DNA of 6,028 nucleotides, from contig JAIDUY010000256.1 of NCBI GenBank assembly GCA_029059965.1, forward strand, positions 1 to 6,028. Direction: 5' to 3'. Each line of letters starts with the position of its first letter. The first letter of the stretch is position 1. The position numbers and the translations under genes were made by a program. Positions 1-5,916 of the stretch are shown here, piece after piece. The notes beneath the pieces are model-generated. The model saw only the letters and a list, made by a program, of their open reading frames with translations, did not search any database and had not been told where the DNA came from. This DNA comes from Muribaculaceae bacterium (GTDB lineage Bacteria > Bacteroidota > Bacteroidia > Bacteroidales > Muribaculaceae).

Positions 1-258
1 AACCTCTACCACCTCAACCTGAGCCAGGACAGCGGTCTGGACAGCCCCGAAGAGAGCTACGGCGCAGCCGAAATCACCGCCGCCATCAATGAGTTCTCCG
101 ACGAGTACCGCATCCCCTTCAGCATGCACGTGCAGGGCTACAAGTACAACGAAATCGCCGAGAAGATGGGTCTGCCCCTGGGCACCGTCAAGAGCCGTAT
201 CTTCTTCGCCCGCAAGCGCCTTCAGGAGCGTTTCGCCGACTACCGCTACGACGCGTAA
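1..258 (+). CDS. ECF-type RNA polymerase sigma-70 factor, C-terminal part (5' end outside window)
   Basis: Frame 1 is open from the window edge to a TAA at 256-258, giving the last 85 residues. Visible residues 40-75 form a sigma region 4 helix-turn-helix: F-S-M-H-V-x-G-Y-K-Y-N-E-I-A-E-K-M, then G-L-P-L-G-T-V-K-S-R-I-F-F-A-R-K-R-L. The IAEKMG..LGTVKSR core is the -35-element recognition helix pair typical of ECF sigma factors, and the FSMHV.GYKYNEIAEKM wording is what I know from Bacteroidota members. The protein would bind core RNA polymerase and direct it to its own promoters. The N-terminal sigma region 2 and any anti-sigma partner lie outside the window, so its regulon and stimulus cannot be judged. 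It is convergent with the seven-gene minus-strand cluster and separated from it by a hairpin, so it is probably a separate transcription unit. Confidence 0.93.
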   Translation, partial: NLYHLNLSQDSGLDSPEESYGAAEITAAINEFSDEYRIPFSMHVQGYKYNEIAEKMGLPLGTVKSRIFFARKRLQERFADYRYDA

Positions 259-361
259 GAAATCGTAAGGACTACTCTACCTCATCTCCTCGACACAGAA
301 GTTTAGATACACCTTATATTATGACAATTACTGCCAAATAGATGTACTGATATGATAATGA

Positions 362-398
362 GCACAGCAGGCTCGCCGTGACGGCGAGCCTGCTGTGT
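362..398. terminator. Strong hairpin, probable bidirectional terminator between convergent genes
   Basis: Bases 362-379 are the inverse complement of 381-398 apart from the outermost base. They can form a GC-rich stem of about 16 bp closed by a short TGA loop around 379-381. It lies about 100 nt after the sigma factor stop and 18 nt after the stop of the SGNH hydrolase gene (417-419). The flanks are AT-rich on both sides (GTGTTTATA on the plus strand, GCTCATTATCATA on the minus strand), but neither has a classic long T run. The position between converging genes makes a shared terminator the best reading. Confidence 0.8.
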
Positions 399-415
399 GT
401 TTATACGCAATAAGG

Positions 416-430
416 GTCAGCGGCGCTGAC
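416..430. repeat. Perfect 15-nt inverted repeat spanning the SGNH hydrolase stop codon
   Basis: The sequence GTCAGCGGCGCTGAC reads as 7-bp arms around one central base (423). On the minus strand it covers the codons for the last residues (Ser-Gln-Arg-Arg) and the TGA stop. As RNA it could form only a strained small hairpin; as DNA it is a near-palindromic site. It lies 17 nt from the large terminator hairpin and may simply be part of the transcript's 3' end structure, or chance in GC-rich sequence. Confidence 0.4.
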
Positions 431-1535
431 TCAGAATCTGTTCGAGCACGGGTCGCAGCTTGTCGGCGTAGTGGCGGAAGCCGAGGTCGGTGAGGTGGAT
501 GCCGTCGACGGTACCGTCGTCCTCGACTCCGTCGAGCTCAACCGAGTCGACATAGTAGAGATTGTCGGGATTCTCGGCCTTAAGCAGCTCATAGTTGCGG
601 CGGAAGGCGGCGTTCTTGGCCGGCAGATAGCGGCCGAAGAAGCTGTCGTAGCGCGCGTAGGGGTAGATGGGACCTTCGACCATGACTATGGGCACGTCGG
701 GACGGGCGTCGCGCAGGATGCGCACAAAGCCGTAGGTGAGGGTGTCGCACATCATCTCGGTGCAGTTGGGCACGGGGTCGATGAGGAAGATGTCGGCATC
801 GGGAATCTTTGCCATGGCTCGGGCCATGCAGGAGTCCATCTTGCCCTCGCCGCTGATGCCGATGTTGACCACCTCGCAGTTGAGCTCGCGCGAGAGGATG
901 TTGGTGGCGGCCATGCCTGTGCGCGAGGCGCACCCGCCCTGAAGGATGCTGGTTCCGTAGGCCACGATTTTGGTATCGGCGTCGATGATGTCGGGGCGTC
1001 CGGAGGTGATGACGGCGCCGCTGTCGACCTTGACCTCAAGGCTGTTGACACCGTCGTAGAGCGGCAGATAGATCATGTACTCGGTCATGCTGGCGGTGTC
1101 GAGGTTGCTGACGTAGACGGCCTCGCAAATTTTCTCCTCCTTGTTGTTGACGCGCGGACGGTTGGTATTGGCGTGGCGCCATACCGAGTCACCCTCGAAT
1201 ACATAGAGGTCGGTGCCCTTGAGGCCCGTGTCGGCCATATGGAGCATGTGGGTATCCCACAGCAGCTGGTAGCGCACGCCTATGCGCGAGGAGTTTGTGG
1301 CGAAGCGCACGGCGATGCCCGAGCTGCACTGGGCGCGCTCCCACAGGTCGGGGCGGACGCTGTCCTGCAGGTAGGCGGGGATGCGGGTGTAGGGACGCAG
1401 GGTGTTGTCCCATCCTTTGTTGATGACGCGCAGCTGCTGTGCGTCGACGTAGCGCCACGGTTTCTCCGGGGCGTCGGCAGCCATGGCGCCGAAAGCTGCG
1501 GCGCCGAGTGCGAGGGCAAGAATGAGTTGTTTCAT
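417..1535 (-). CDS. Exported SGNH/GDSL-like hydrolase with N-terminal GxDLY domain
   Basis: 372 residues. Residues 1-19 are a Sec signal peptide (K near the start, hydrophobic core, A-M-A end), so the enzyme acts outside the inner membrane. A beta-rich N-terminal domain follows (about 30-180), carrying G107-T-D-L-Y111, the mark of the GxDLY domain that precedes GDSL_like_3-type SGNH hydrolases. The catalytic domain (about 185-370) has block I A-Y-G-T-S196-I-L-Q-G-G-C-A-S-R with Ser196 as likely nucleophile. Gly229 lies in N-I-G-I-S-G, Asn257 in D-P-V-P-N, and Asp344/His347 in D-G-I-H-L-T-D, so the SGNH set is complete. Thr replaces the usual Asp of GDS, as is normal in this subfamily. Such enzymes cleave esters, often acetyl groups on carbohydrates; the substrate here is unknown. 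It is the last gene of the cluster, 53 nt after the SDR gene, with no clear promoter of its own in that gap and no strong Shine-Dalgarno. Confidence 0.9.
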   Translation of the reverse strand: MKQLILALALGAAAFGAMAADAPEKPWRYVDAQQLRVINKGWDNTLRPYTRIPAYLQDSVRPDLWERAQCSSGIAVRFATNSSRIGVRYQLLWDTHMLHMADTGLKGTDLYVFEGDSVWRHANTNRPRVNNKEEKICEAVYVSNLDTASMTEYMIYLPLYDGVNSLEVKVDSGAVITSGRPDIIDADTKIVAYGTSILQGGCASRTGMAATNILSRELNCEVVNIGISGEGKMDSCMARAMAKIPDADIFLIDPVPNCTEMMCDTLTYGFVRILRDARPDVPIVMVEGPIYPYARYDSFFGRYLPAKNAAFRRNYELLKAENPDNLYYVDSVELDGVEDDGTVDGIHLTDLGFRHYADKLRPVLEQILSQRR

Positions 1536-1588
1536 AGCAGGATATGTGCGCCGTCGGGCGCGGTATAGATTGGTTGTTTTATATCATA

Positions 1589-2326
1589 TTACAGGCGCAG
1601 GGCCAGACGGCGCCACAGGGCGTCGGGGATGCAGCGCCACAGCGCGCAGGCCACGGCCCAGCGGGCGTCGACCACGGCCACGCGCCGTCCGGTGAGCATG
1701 GCGCGCTCGATGCGCGGAGCCGCGTAGGCCACGCTCATCTCCATGGGGTAGTCCTTGCCCTTGACAAGCAGAGGGGTATCCACAAATCCGGGGCGTATGT
1801 CGGTGATGGCGACATCGACGTGCTGTATGTGCGCGAGCTGGTCGAGGGCCTGGAGATAGGTCCACTGGTAGCGCTTGGAGGCGGAGTAGGTGGCGGAAAC
1901 GCCTATGCCTTTGGTCCCGGCCACGGAGGTGATGACGGCTATGTGGCCGCGGCTGACGTTGGCCGTTTCCTTGTAGTACTTGTAGGCGGCGTTGACGATG
2001 CGTGTAAACCCGATTACGTTGACATCGAGCGTCTGCCTGTCCTTTGCAACGTCGAGCTCGGGATTCTGCCAGCCGCAGCCTGCGGCGTAGAGCAGGTAGT
2101 CCATGCCTCCGATGGCCTCGATGAGCTTGTAGAAACGCTCCACGGCATCTTCGGCGGTTACGTCGATGGCCATGTACTCGATGCGGTCGGGATATAGTTC
2201 ACTGATTTCCTTGAGACGGTCCTCGCGGCGTGCGGCTATGCCCACGCGCCAGCCGAGGCGAGCGAAGTCCGTTGCGATGCGCATTCCCATACCGGAGGAT
2301 GCTCCGACGACAATAAGCTTTTTCAT
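1589..2326 (-). CDS. Short-chain dehydrogenase/reductase (SDR), NADP-preferring type
   Basis: 245 residues, a normal length for a classical SDR. The Rossmann start has G8-A-S-S-G-M-G14 (TGxxxGxG-type cofactor loop). A31-A-R33-R34 after the second strand favours NADP(H), which binds through arginines there. D55-V56 contacts adenine, Y80-A-A-G83 stands in place of the usual NNAG, and N103, S134, Y147 and K151 (Y-S-A-S-K) complete the catalytic tetrad. R178-P-G-F-V-D-T follows as expected. It should reduce or oxidise a carbonyl/alcohol in the cytoplasm; the substrate cannot be read from sequence. The tail (about 222-245) is rich in Trp, Leu and Arg and may lie on the membrane. The ATG at 2324-2326 is preceded by AAGGA at 2330-2334, only 3 nt away. 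The gene starts 9 nt after the DUF6048 gene, so it is probably in the same transcript. Confidence 0.92.
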   Translation of the reverse strand: MKKLIVVGASSGMGMRIATDFARLGWRVGIAARREDRLKEISELYPDRIEYMAIDVTAEDAVERFYKLIEAIGGMDYLLYAAGCGWQNPELDVAKDRQTLDVNVIGFTRIVNAAYKYYKETANVSRGHIAVITSVAGTKGIGVSATYSASKRYQWTYLQALDQLAHIQHVDVAITDIRPGFVDTPLLVKGKDYPMEMSVAYAAPRIERAMLTGRRVAVVDARWAVACALWRCIPDALWRRLALRL

Positions 2327-2329
2327 AAT

Positions 2330-2334
2330 TCCTT
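2330..2334 (-). promoter_or_regulatory. Shine-Dalgarno-like AAGGA before the SDR gene
   Basis: AAGGA on the minus strand lies 3 nt before the SDR ATG, within the 9-nt gap after the DUF6048 stop. The spacing is shorter than ideal and Bacteroidota often do not rely on Shine-Dalgarno pairing, so its role is uncertain. Confidence 0.4.
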
Positions 2335-2335
2335 G

Positions 2336-3244
2336 TTATAGATTATCTACCGTAGTGTCATCAATAGTAACGGAATCCGGCTTGGGCTTGTTCAGATGCG
2401 AGAGCGGAATGGTGTAGACAATCGAGAAACTGCCGGTGACAGGCGTGCCGCGCGTGCCGTAGCCGGGTATGTACCACGGACGGCCGTAGGTGTCCTTGCT
2501 CTGGTGGATGATGGAATGGAACTTGAAGCTCCATCCTGCCGAAATCGGCCCCCACAGCTTGACGCGCAGGCCGATGGAGAACTCCATCCAGCCGACGGTG
2601 GCATGCTGGGCGGGGATGTTGAATGTGCCCTCGGTGCCCCAGTAGGGGTCGTCGGCCACGACATCGTCGATGCTGTAGCTGAAGGGCGATATGCCGTAGC
2701 GCAGTCCGGCGAAGAACTGGTAGTCGGGATTGGAATTGAAAAGGAAGTTATAGTCGGCGCCTATGCGCAGATAGAAACTCAGGGGCGAGCGGTAGAGGAA
2801 GGTGTCGGCCGACGAGCGGTGGCGAGCCATGCCGAGGCCGGCCTCGAGCGTGGGTTTGTAGCGGTTGTGGAGGCTGAGCTGCACCCACATGTCGGCAAGG
2901 CCGTGCTGCTGGCCGAACAGGCGCATGACAGGGTCCCATACGTTGACGCCCACGCTCATGGCGTGCCACAGCGGGAACTCCATCTTTGGCACACGTCCTA
3001 TGAGGGTGGAGTCGGTCCACTCGGTGTTGGTGAGGGTGTCGACGTAGATTGTCAGGCCGCGGTCGTCGACGTAGGAGACCGAGTTGGCGCGGCGGCGCTC
3101 GTTGATACGCGCCGTGTCCGACGCAGTCTCGTTGACCGACTGCGTCACCGTGGCGGGCGTCTCGACGGGAGTGATGCGTCGCTGTGCATAGCCTGCCAGG
3201 GCCAGGCACGCAAGCACGAGGGCCACGATGATGCGGCGGCTCAT
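2336..3244 (-). CDS. DUF6048 family exported protein, probable beta-rich envelope protein
   Basis: 302 residues from the ATG at 3242-3244. The open frame runs further upstream, but that part (Arg/His/Pro-rich) is a shadow of the preceding gene, whereas the chosen start opens a clean signal peptide M-S-R-R-I-I-V-A-L-V-L-A-C-L-A-L-A-G-Y-A (1-20) with cleavage before Gln21. After a polar, Thr/Arg-rich stretch (22-80), residues 90-285 show alternating aromatic beta-strand patterns (for example F-S-I-G-L-R-V-K-L at 222-230 and G-S-F-S-I-V-Y-T-I-P-L near the end), suggesting a small outer-membrane barrel or periplasmic beta protein. The R-P-W-Y-I-P-G-Y-G-T-R motif (255-265) is what I recall from DUF6048 proteins of Bacteroidales. 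Function is unknown. It overlaps the DUF6452 stop as ATGA and has GGAGGG 9 nt upstream, so translation is probably coupled. Confidence 0.85.
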   Translation of the reverse strand: MSRRIIVALVLACLALAGYAQRRITPVETPATVTQSVNETASDTARINERRRANSVSYVDDRGLTIYVDTLTNTEWTDSTLIGRVPKMEFPLWHAMSVGVNVWDPVMRLFGQQHGLADMWVQLSLHNRYKPTLEAGLGMARHRSSADTFLYRSPLSFYLRIGADYNFLFNSNPDYQFFAGLRYGISPFSYSIDDVVADDPYWGTEGTFNIPAQHATVGWMEFSIGLRVKLWGPISAGWSFKFHSIIHQSKDTYGRPWYIPGYGTRGTPVTGSFSIVYTIPLSHLNKPKPDSVTIDDTTVDNL

Positions 3245-3774
3245 TCGTCGCCGCCCTCCGGTGCGGGTTCGTCCTCGGCGGTACGGAAGTAGATGGCTAT
3301 GCGGGGCAGGTCGACGTTGGTGATGAGCGAGTCGAGCACGGCCACCGAATCGATGAGATGGGTGGTGGTGCTGACGCCCGTTATGCGGTAGACGTACATC
3401 GCGCCGCATTCGTCCGAGGCGAAGAAGGGACGCGAGGTGTAGGAGAAGGCGACGGTGTCGTTGAAGGCGTCGTCGTCAAGTCCCTCCTGCGTGTAGTGGA
3501 AGCACCATGCCGTCTCGGTGGCCGTGGAGCGCATGGGCAGGTAGATCTGCGTCAGTGTCTGCTCGGGACCCGCGAGTACTGAATCGTTGGGCGCGCCGAT
3601 GCCCGAGATGCGCAGGCCGCGCAGGCTGATACCCTTGCCGTCGGCACTGCTGCGGAACTCGGCCAGCGGGATGGAGCTCTGGTTGTCGAGGCATCCGCTG
3701 CTGTTGCAGGCTGCGGCAAGGGCGGCAAGCACCGGGACAATGAGGCGCAGGTATGTATGGCCGTCAGATTTCAA
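3241..3774 (-). CDS. DUF6452 family probable lipoprotein, TTG start
   Basis: 177 residues if begun at the TTG at 3772-3774. The same frame has an ATG at 3919-3921, but its first 46 or so residues are Arg/His/Pro-rich and lie wholly inside the nitroreductase gene, so I reject it. No ATG lies between, and a GTG at 3730-3732 would cut into the signal sequence. From the TTG there is a short polar start, a hydrophobic run (L9-A22) and L-A-A-A-C23, an acceptable lipobox, followed by C28. The body (S-S-I-P-L-A-E-F, G-I-G-A-P-N-D-S, Q-I-Y-L-P-M, F-H-Y, Y-T-S-R-P-F-F-A-S-D-E-C123-G, T-H-L-I-D-S) fits DUF6452 as I remember it. The tail is acidic. Function is unknown. TTGA overlaps the nitroreductase stop, and ATGA joins it to DUF6048, its usual neighbour in Bacteroidales. 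Confidence 0.82.
   Translation of the reverse strand: MKSDGHTYLRLIVPVLAALAAACNSSGCLDNQSSIPLAEFRSSADGKGISLRGLRISGIGAPNDSVLAGPEQTLTQIYLPMRSTATETAWCFHYTQEGLDDDAFNDTVAFSYTSRPFFASDECGAMYVYRITGVSTTTHLIDSVAVLDSLITNVDLPRIAIYFRTAEDEPAPEGGDE
3254..3259 (-). promoter_or_regulatory. Shine-Dalgarno GGAGGG supporting the DUF6048 start
   Basis: GGAGGG on the minus strand lies 9 nt before the ATG at 3242-3244, inside the last codons of the DUF6452 gene. It is the best ribosome-binding match in the window and supports that internal ATG over the longer open frame upstream. Confidence 0.5.
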
Positions 3775-4298
3775 CGCTTTAACAGGATTTCGTCGGTGCT
3801 CTTGCGCTTCTTTTCGGGGATGGTGGCGTCGGCGGGATAGCCCACGGGGATGATGGCCATGGGAACGATGCCCGAAGGCAGGCCGAGGTCGACGATGAGG
3901 CGGGCGGGGTCGAAGTGGCATATCCAGCAGGAGCCCAGGCCGAGAGCCGTAGCGGCGAGGCAGAGCTGCTGCGTAGCTATGGCGAGGTCGACGTCGAGAT
4001 GACTATGGTCGTCGTATGGGCGGTGCCATGCAGTGGCGGCCTCGCCGCAGACGATGATATACACCGGGGCCGTCTCCACCCACGGACGGGCATAGGCGGC
4101 TGCTACGGCGGCACGGCCGGCGCTGTCGGCGCTGTCTATCACCATGAGGCGCCAGGGCTGGCGGTTGCAGGCCGAGGGGGCTATGCGCACGGCCTCGACA
4201 AGGGCGTCGACGAGTTCGGGAGCCACGGGGCGGTCGGAGTAGCTGCGGCAGGAATAGCGGTCGCCGGCGAGCTGCATGAATTGCTTGTATCGTTCCAT
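3771..4298 (-). CDS. Nitroreductase-family FMN-dependent oxidoreductase
   Basis: 175 residues, typical for a compact nitroreductase. The start M-E-R-Y-K-Q-F-M (ATG 4296-4298) is chosen because the frame upstream is a shadow of the glycosyltransferase gene. FMN-binding landmarks are present: R14-Y-S16-C-R18-S-Y (the RRSxRxF-type site for the FMN phosphate), A40-P-S-A-C-N45-R-Q-P-W49, G120-L-G-S-C-W-I-C127, and P151-V-G-Y-P near the C-terminus. Family members are cytoplasmic, usually homodimeric, and use NAD(P)H to reduce nitro groups, quinones or other small electrophiles; the physiological substrate here is unknown. There are six cysteines, two in a C-W-I-C pair. It lies 23 nt after the glycosyltransferase gene, and its TGA overlaps the TTG of the DUF6452 gene by translation-coupling geometry. 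Confidence 0.92.
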   Translation of the reverse strand: MERYKQFMQLAGDRYSCRSYSDRPVAPELVDALVEAVRIAPSACNRQPWRLMVIDSADSAGRAAVAAAYARPWVETAPVYIIVCGEAATAWHRPYDDHSHLDVDLAIATQQLCLAATALGLGSCWICHFDPARLIVDLGLPSGIVPMAIIPVGYPADATIPEKKRKSTDEILLKR

Positions 4299-4321
4299 AG
4301 GATGAAGGCGTATTAGGGTTT

Positions 4322-5287
4322 TCAGATATCGCCGACGGTGCGGCTGATGTCGTACTCGTTGCGCTTGGGCGAGTTGCGCACCACAAGCTCGCCGACGAAT
4401 CCGGCGAGGAAGAGCTGCGAGCCAAGCAGCATGAGCACCAGCGAGATATAGAAGTAGGGCGAGTCGGTGACGAGTATGTAGCTGTGACCGGCGTGCATAT
4501 GGTAGAGCTTGAGAATGCCGACGGCGGCGACGGCCACGAAGCCCAGCAGGAACATCAGGCTGCCCAACAGACCGAAAAGGTGCATGGGCTTCTTGCCGAA
4601 AGTGCCTGTGAACCACAGCGTGACCAGGTCGAGATAGCCGTTGACGAAGCGGTCGAGGCCGAACTTGGTCTTGCCGTACTTGCGCGCCTGATGGTGCACC
4701 ACCTTCTCGCCTATGCGCTTGAATCCGGCCTGCTTGGCCAGATAGGGAATGTAGCGGTGCATGTCGCCATAGACCTCGATGTGCTTCACCACGTCGGAGC
4801 GATAGGCCTTGAGGCCGCAGTTGAAGTCGTGCAGATTGTGGATGCCGCTGACGCGCCGCGCCGTGGCGTTGAAGAGCTTGGTGGGAATGGTCTTGCTCAG
4901 AGGGTCGTAGCGCTTCTGCTTGTAGCCGGACACGAGGTCGTAGCCGTCCTCGGTAATCATGCGGTAGAGCTCCGGAATTTCGTCGGGGCTGTCCTGCAGG
5001 TCGGCGTCCATTGTGATGACCACACGGCCGCGGGCCATGCGGAAACCGGTGTTCAGCGCGGGGCTCTTGCCGTAGTTGCGTCGGAAGGAGGCGCCGCGGA
5101 CATGGGCGGGATCTTCTTCGGCCAGGCGCGATATGACGCTCCACGAAGCGTCGGTCGACCCGTCGTCGACGAAGATTATTTCGTAGTCGAGACCGCGGTC
5201 GGCCAGCACGCGGCTAATCCATGCGTGCAGCTCGGGCAGCGACTCGTCCTCGTTGAACAGCGGTATTATTATCGACAGGTCTGTCAT
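4322..5287 (-). CDS. GT2 family glycosyltransferase, DPM1/GtrB/ArnC-like, two C-terminal membrane helices
   Basis: 321 residues, the usual length for bacterial polyprenyl-phosphate glycosyltransferases of the GtrB/ArnC type. The GT-A domain (1-225) has S-I-I-I-P-L-F-N-E at 5-13, V-D-D-G-S-T-D at 40-46 (nucleotide binding) and D94-A-D-L-Q-D99 (the DxD metal and sugar-nucleotide site). H-D-F-N-C-G-L-K-A-Y at 153-162 is also characteristic. Basic juxtamembrane residues (about 200-235) lead to two hydrophobic helices near 237-260 and 278-303, anchoring the enzyme at the inner membrane with a short basic, cytoplasmic tail. By family it would move a sugar from a nucleotide donor to a lipid phosphate (undecaprenyl phosphate); the sugar cannot be told. 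It follows the DUF4199 gene by 13 nt, a pairing I know from other Bacteroidales, which suggests the two work together. Confidence 0.93.
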   Translation of the reverse strand: MTDLSIIIPLFNEDESLPELHAWISRVLADRGLDYEIIFVDDGSTDASWSVISRLAEEDPAHVRGASFRRNYGKSPALNTGFRMARGRVVITMDADLQDSPDEIPELYRMITEDGYDLVSGYKQKRYDPLSKTIPTKLFNATARRVSGIHNLHDFNCGLKAYRSDVVKHIEVYGDMHRYIPYLAKQAGFKRIGEKVVHHQARKYGKTKFGLDRFVNGYLDLVTLWFTGTFGKKPMHLFGLLGSLMFLLGFVAVAAVGILKLYHMHAGHSYILVTDSPYFYISLVLMLLGSQLFLAGFVGELVVRNSPKRNEYDISRTVGDI

Positions 5288-5300
5288 GCTCGGTGTGGTA

Positions 5301-5903
5301 TTATTGGTTCATGGCGTCGCGGCGCCCGGTGTAGCGGCGGCGACGTTCGCCGGAGGCATAGCGCAGCTTGAGGACGGCGGACAGCACAAGGGTCAGAAAT
5401 GTGCCGCCGATAAGGTTCATGCTCATCACCTGGGCCACGACGTCGGTTGGCGTGGGCAGGCCGTTGGCGGCGCGCACGCTGATGAGGGTGTCGGCCCATT
5501 GGTTTCCGGCCTGGGTCCCCATGGCCTCGAAGTAGTCGATGGCCATGGCCACGGAGTTGGCGATATAGTCCGGGGCGAGGTAGCGCAGACCGCCGTAGAT
5601 GACGACGGCCTGTATGGTGCTGGCGAGGAACATCATGGCGATGCCCTCGGCCCATATCTCGGAGAAAGGCGATTCGAAGGATGTCTCGGCAAGGCTGCGG
5701 CGCAGCAGGGAGTAGACCATGAAGGGCAGGCCGAGGGTGGCGCCCCACACAAGCAGCGCCGCAGGCTGGAACGACTGCGACAGGCCCGTCAGCAGGGCGA
5801 GGATAGAGAGATATGCGCCCAAAAAGAGGCCGCTGTAGGCGGCGCGGTTGATGACCGTACGCGGCGGGGCGCTATGAGGAGTAGAATTCATTCTGTTTTC
5901 CAT
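5301..5903 (-). CDS. DUF4199 family inner-membrane protein
   Basis: 200 residues from the ATG at 5901-5903, or 196 from a second in-frame ATG at 5889-5891. Four hydrophobic segments are visible at about 21-41, 47-66, 86-108 and 157-181, with a soluble loop (about 110-155) between the third and fourth and a strongly basic C-terminal tail (E-R-R-R-R-Y-T-G-R-R). The length, four-helix layout and position directly before a DPM1-like glycosyltransferase fit DUF4199, a Bacteroidota membrane family of unknown function. It may help the glycosyltransferase, for instance in handling the lipid-linked product, but that rests on gene order alone. It is first in the cluster and close behind a good promoter. 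The promoter's position leaves only about 9 nt of leader for the first ATG, so the second one deserves equal weight. Confidence 0.82.
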   Translation of the reverse strand: MENRMNSTPHSAPPRTVINRAAYSGLFLGAYLSILALLTGLSQSFQPAALLVWGATLGLPFMVYSLLRRSLAETSFESPFSEIWAEGIAMMFLASTIQAVVIYGGLRYLAPDYIANSVAMAIDYFEAMGTQAGNQWADTLISVRAANGLPTPTDVVAQVMSMNLIGGTFLTLVLSAVLKLRYASGERRRRYTGRRDAMNQ

Positions 5904-5916
5904 TGTCTTTGACCTG

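Noticed and set aside
259..361. Possible small RNA or small gene after the sigma factor
   Set aside because: The AT-rich stretch has no start-to-stop frame of useful length, no tRNA-like fold and no promoter I can defend.
1548..1561. Small hairpin (GCGCC, 4-nt loop, GGCGC) between the SDR and SGNH genes
   Set aside because: Only 5 bp of stem and no T run, so I do not call it a terminator; small GC hairpins are common by chance in this sequence.
471..1568. 365-residue open frame on the plus strand opposite the SGNH hydrolase gene
   Set aside because: It is antisense to a gene with a complete catalytic set and signal peptide. Its composition (Val, Gly, Asp, Ala-rich) is what the complement of GC-rich coding DNA yields, and it shows no domain or signal.
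3245..3409. N-terminal extension of the DUF6048 frame by 55 residues
   Set aside because: It is Arg/His-rich shadow sequence of the DUF6452 gene, and the internal ATG has both a ribosome-binding site and a clean signal peptide.
4299..5144. Long N-terminal extension of the nitroreductase frame, which could be read as a 457-residue fusion
   Set aside because: The extension is Arg/His/Pro-rich and lies entirely within the glycosyltransferase gene in another frame. The nitroreductase domain starts properly at the ATG at 4296-4298.
4484..5371. 295-residue plus-strand open frame opposite the glycosyltransferase gene, and similar ones at 2396-3292 and 5253-5912
   Set aside because: All are Val/Gly/His/Ala-rich mirrors of well-supported minus-strand genes, with no recognisable motifs; long antisense frames are expected at this GC content.
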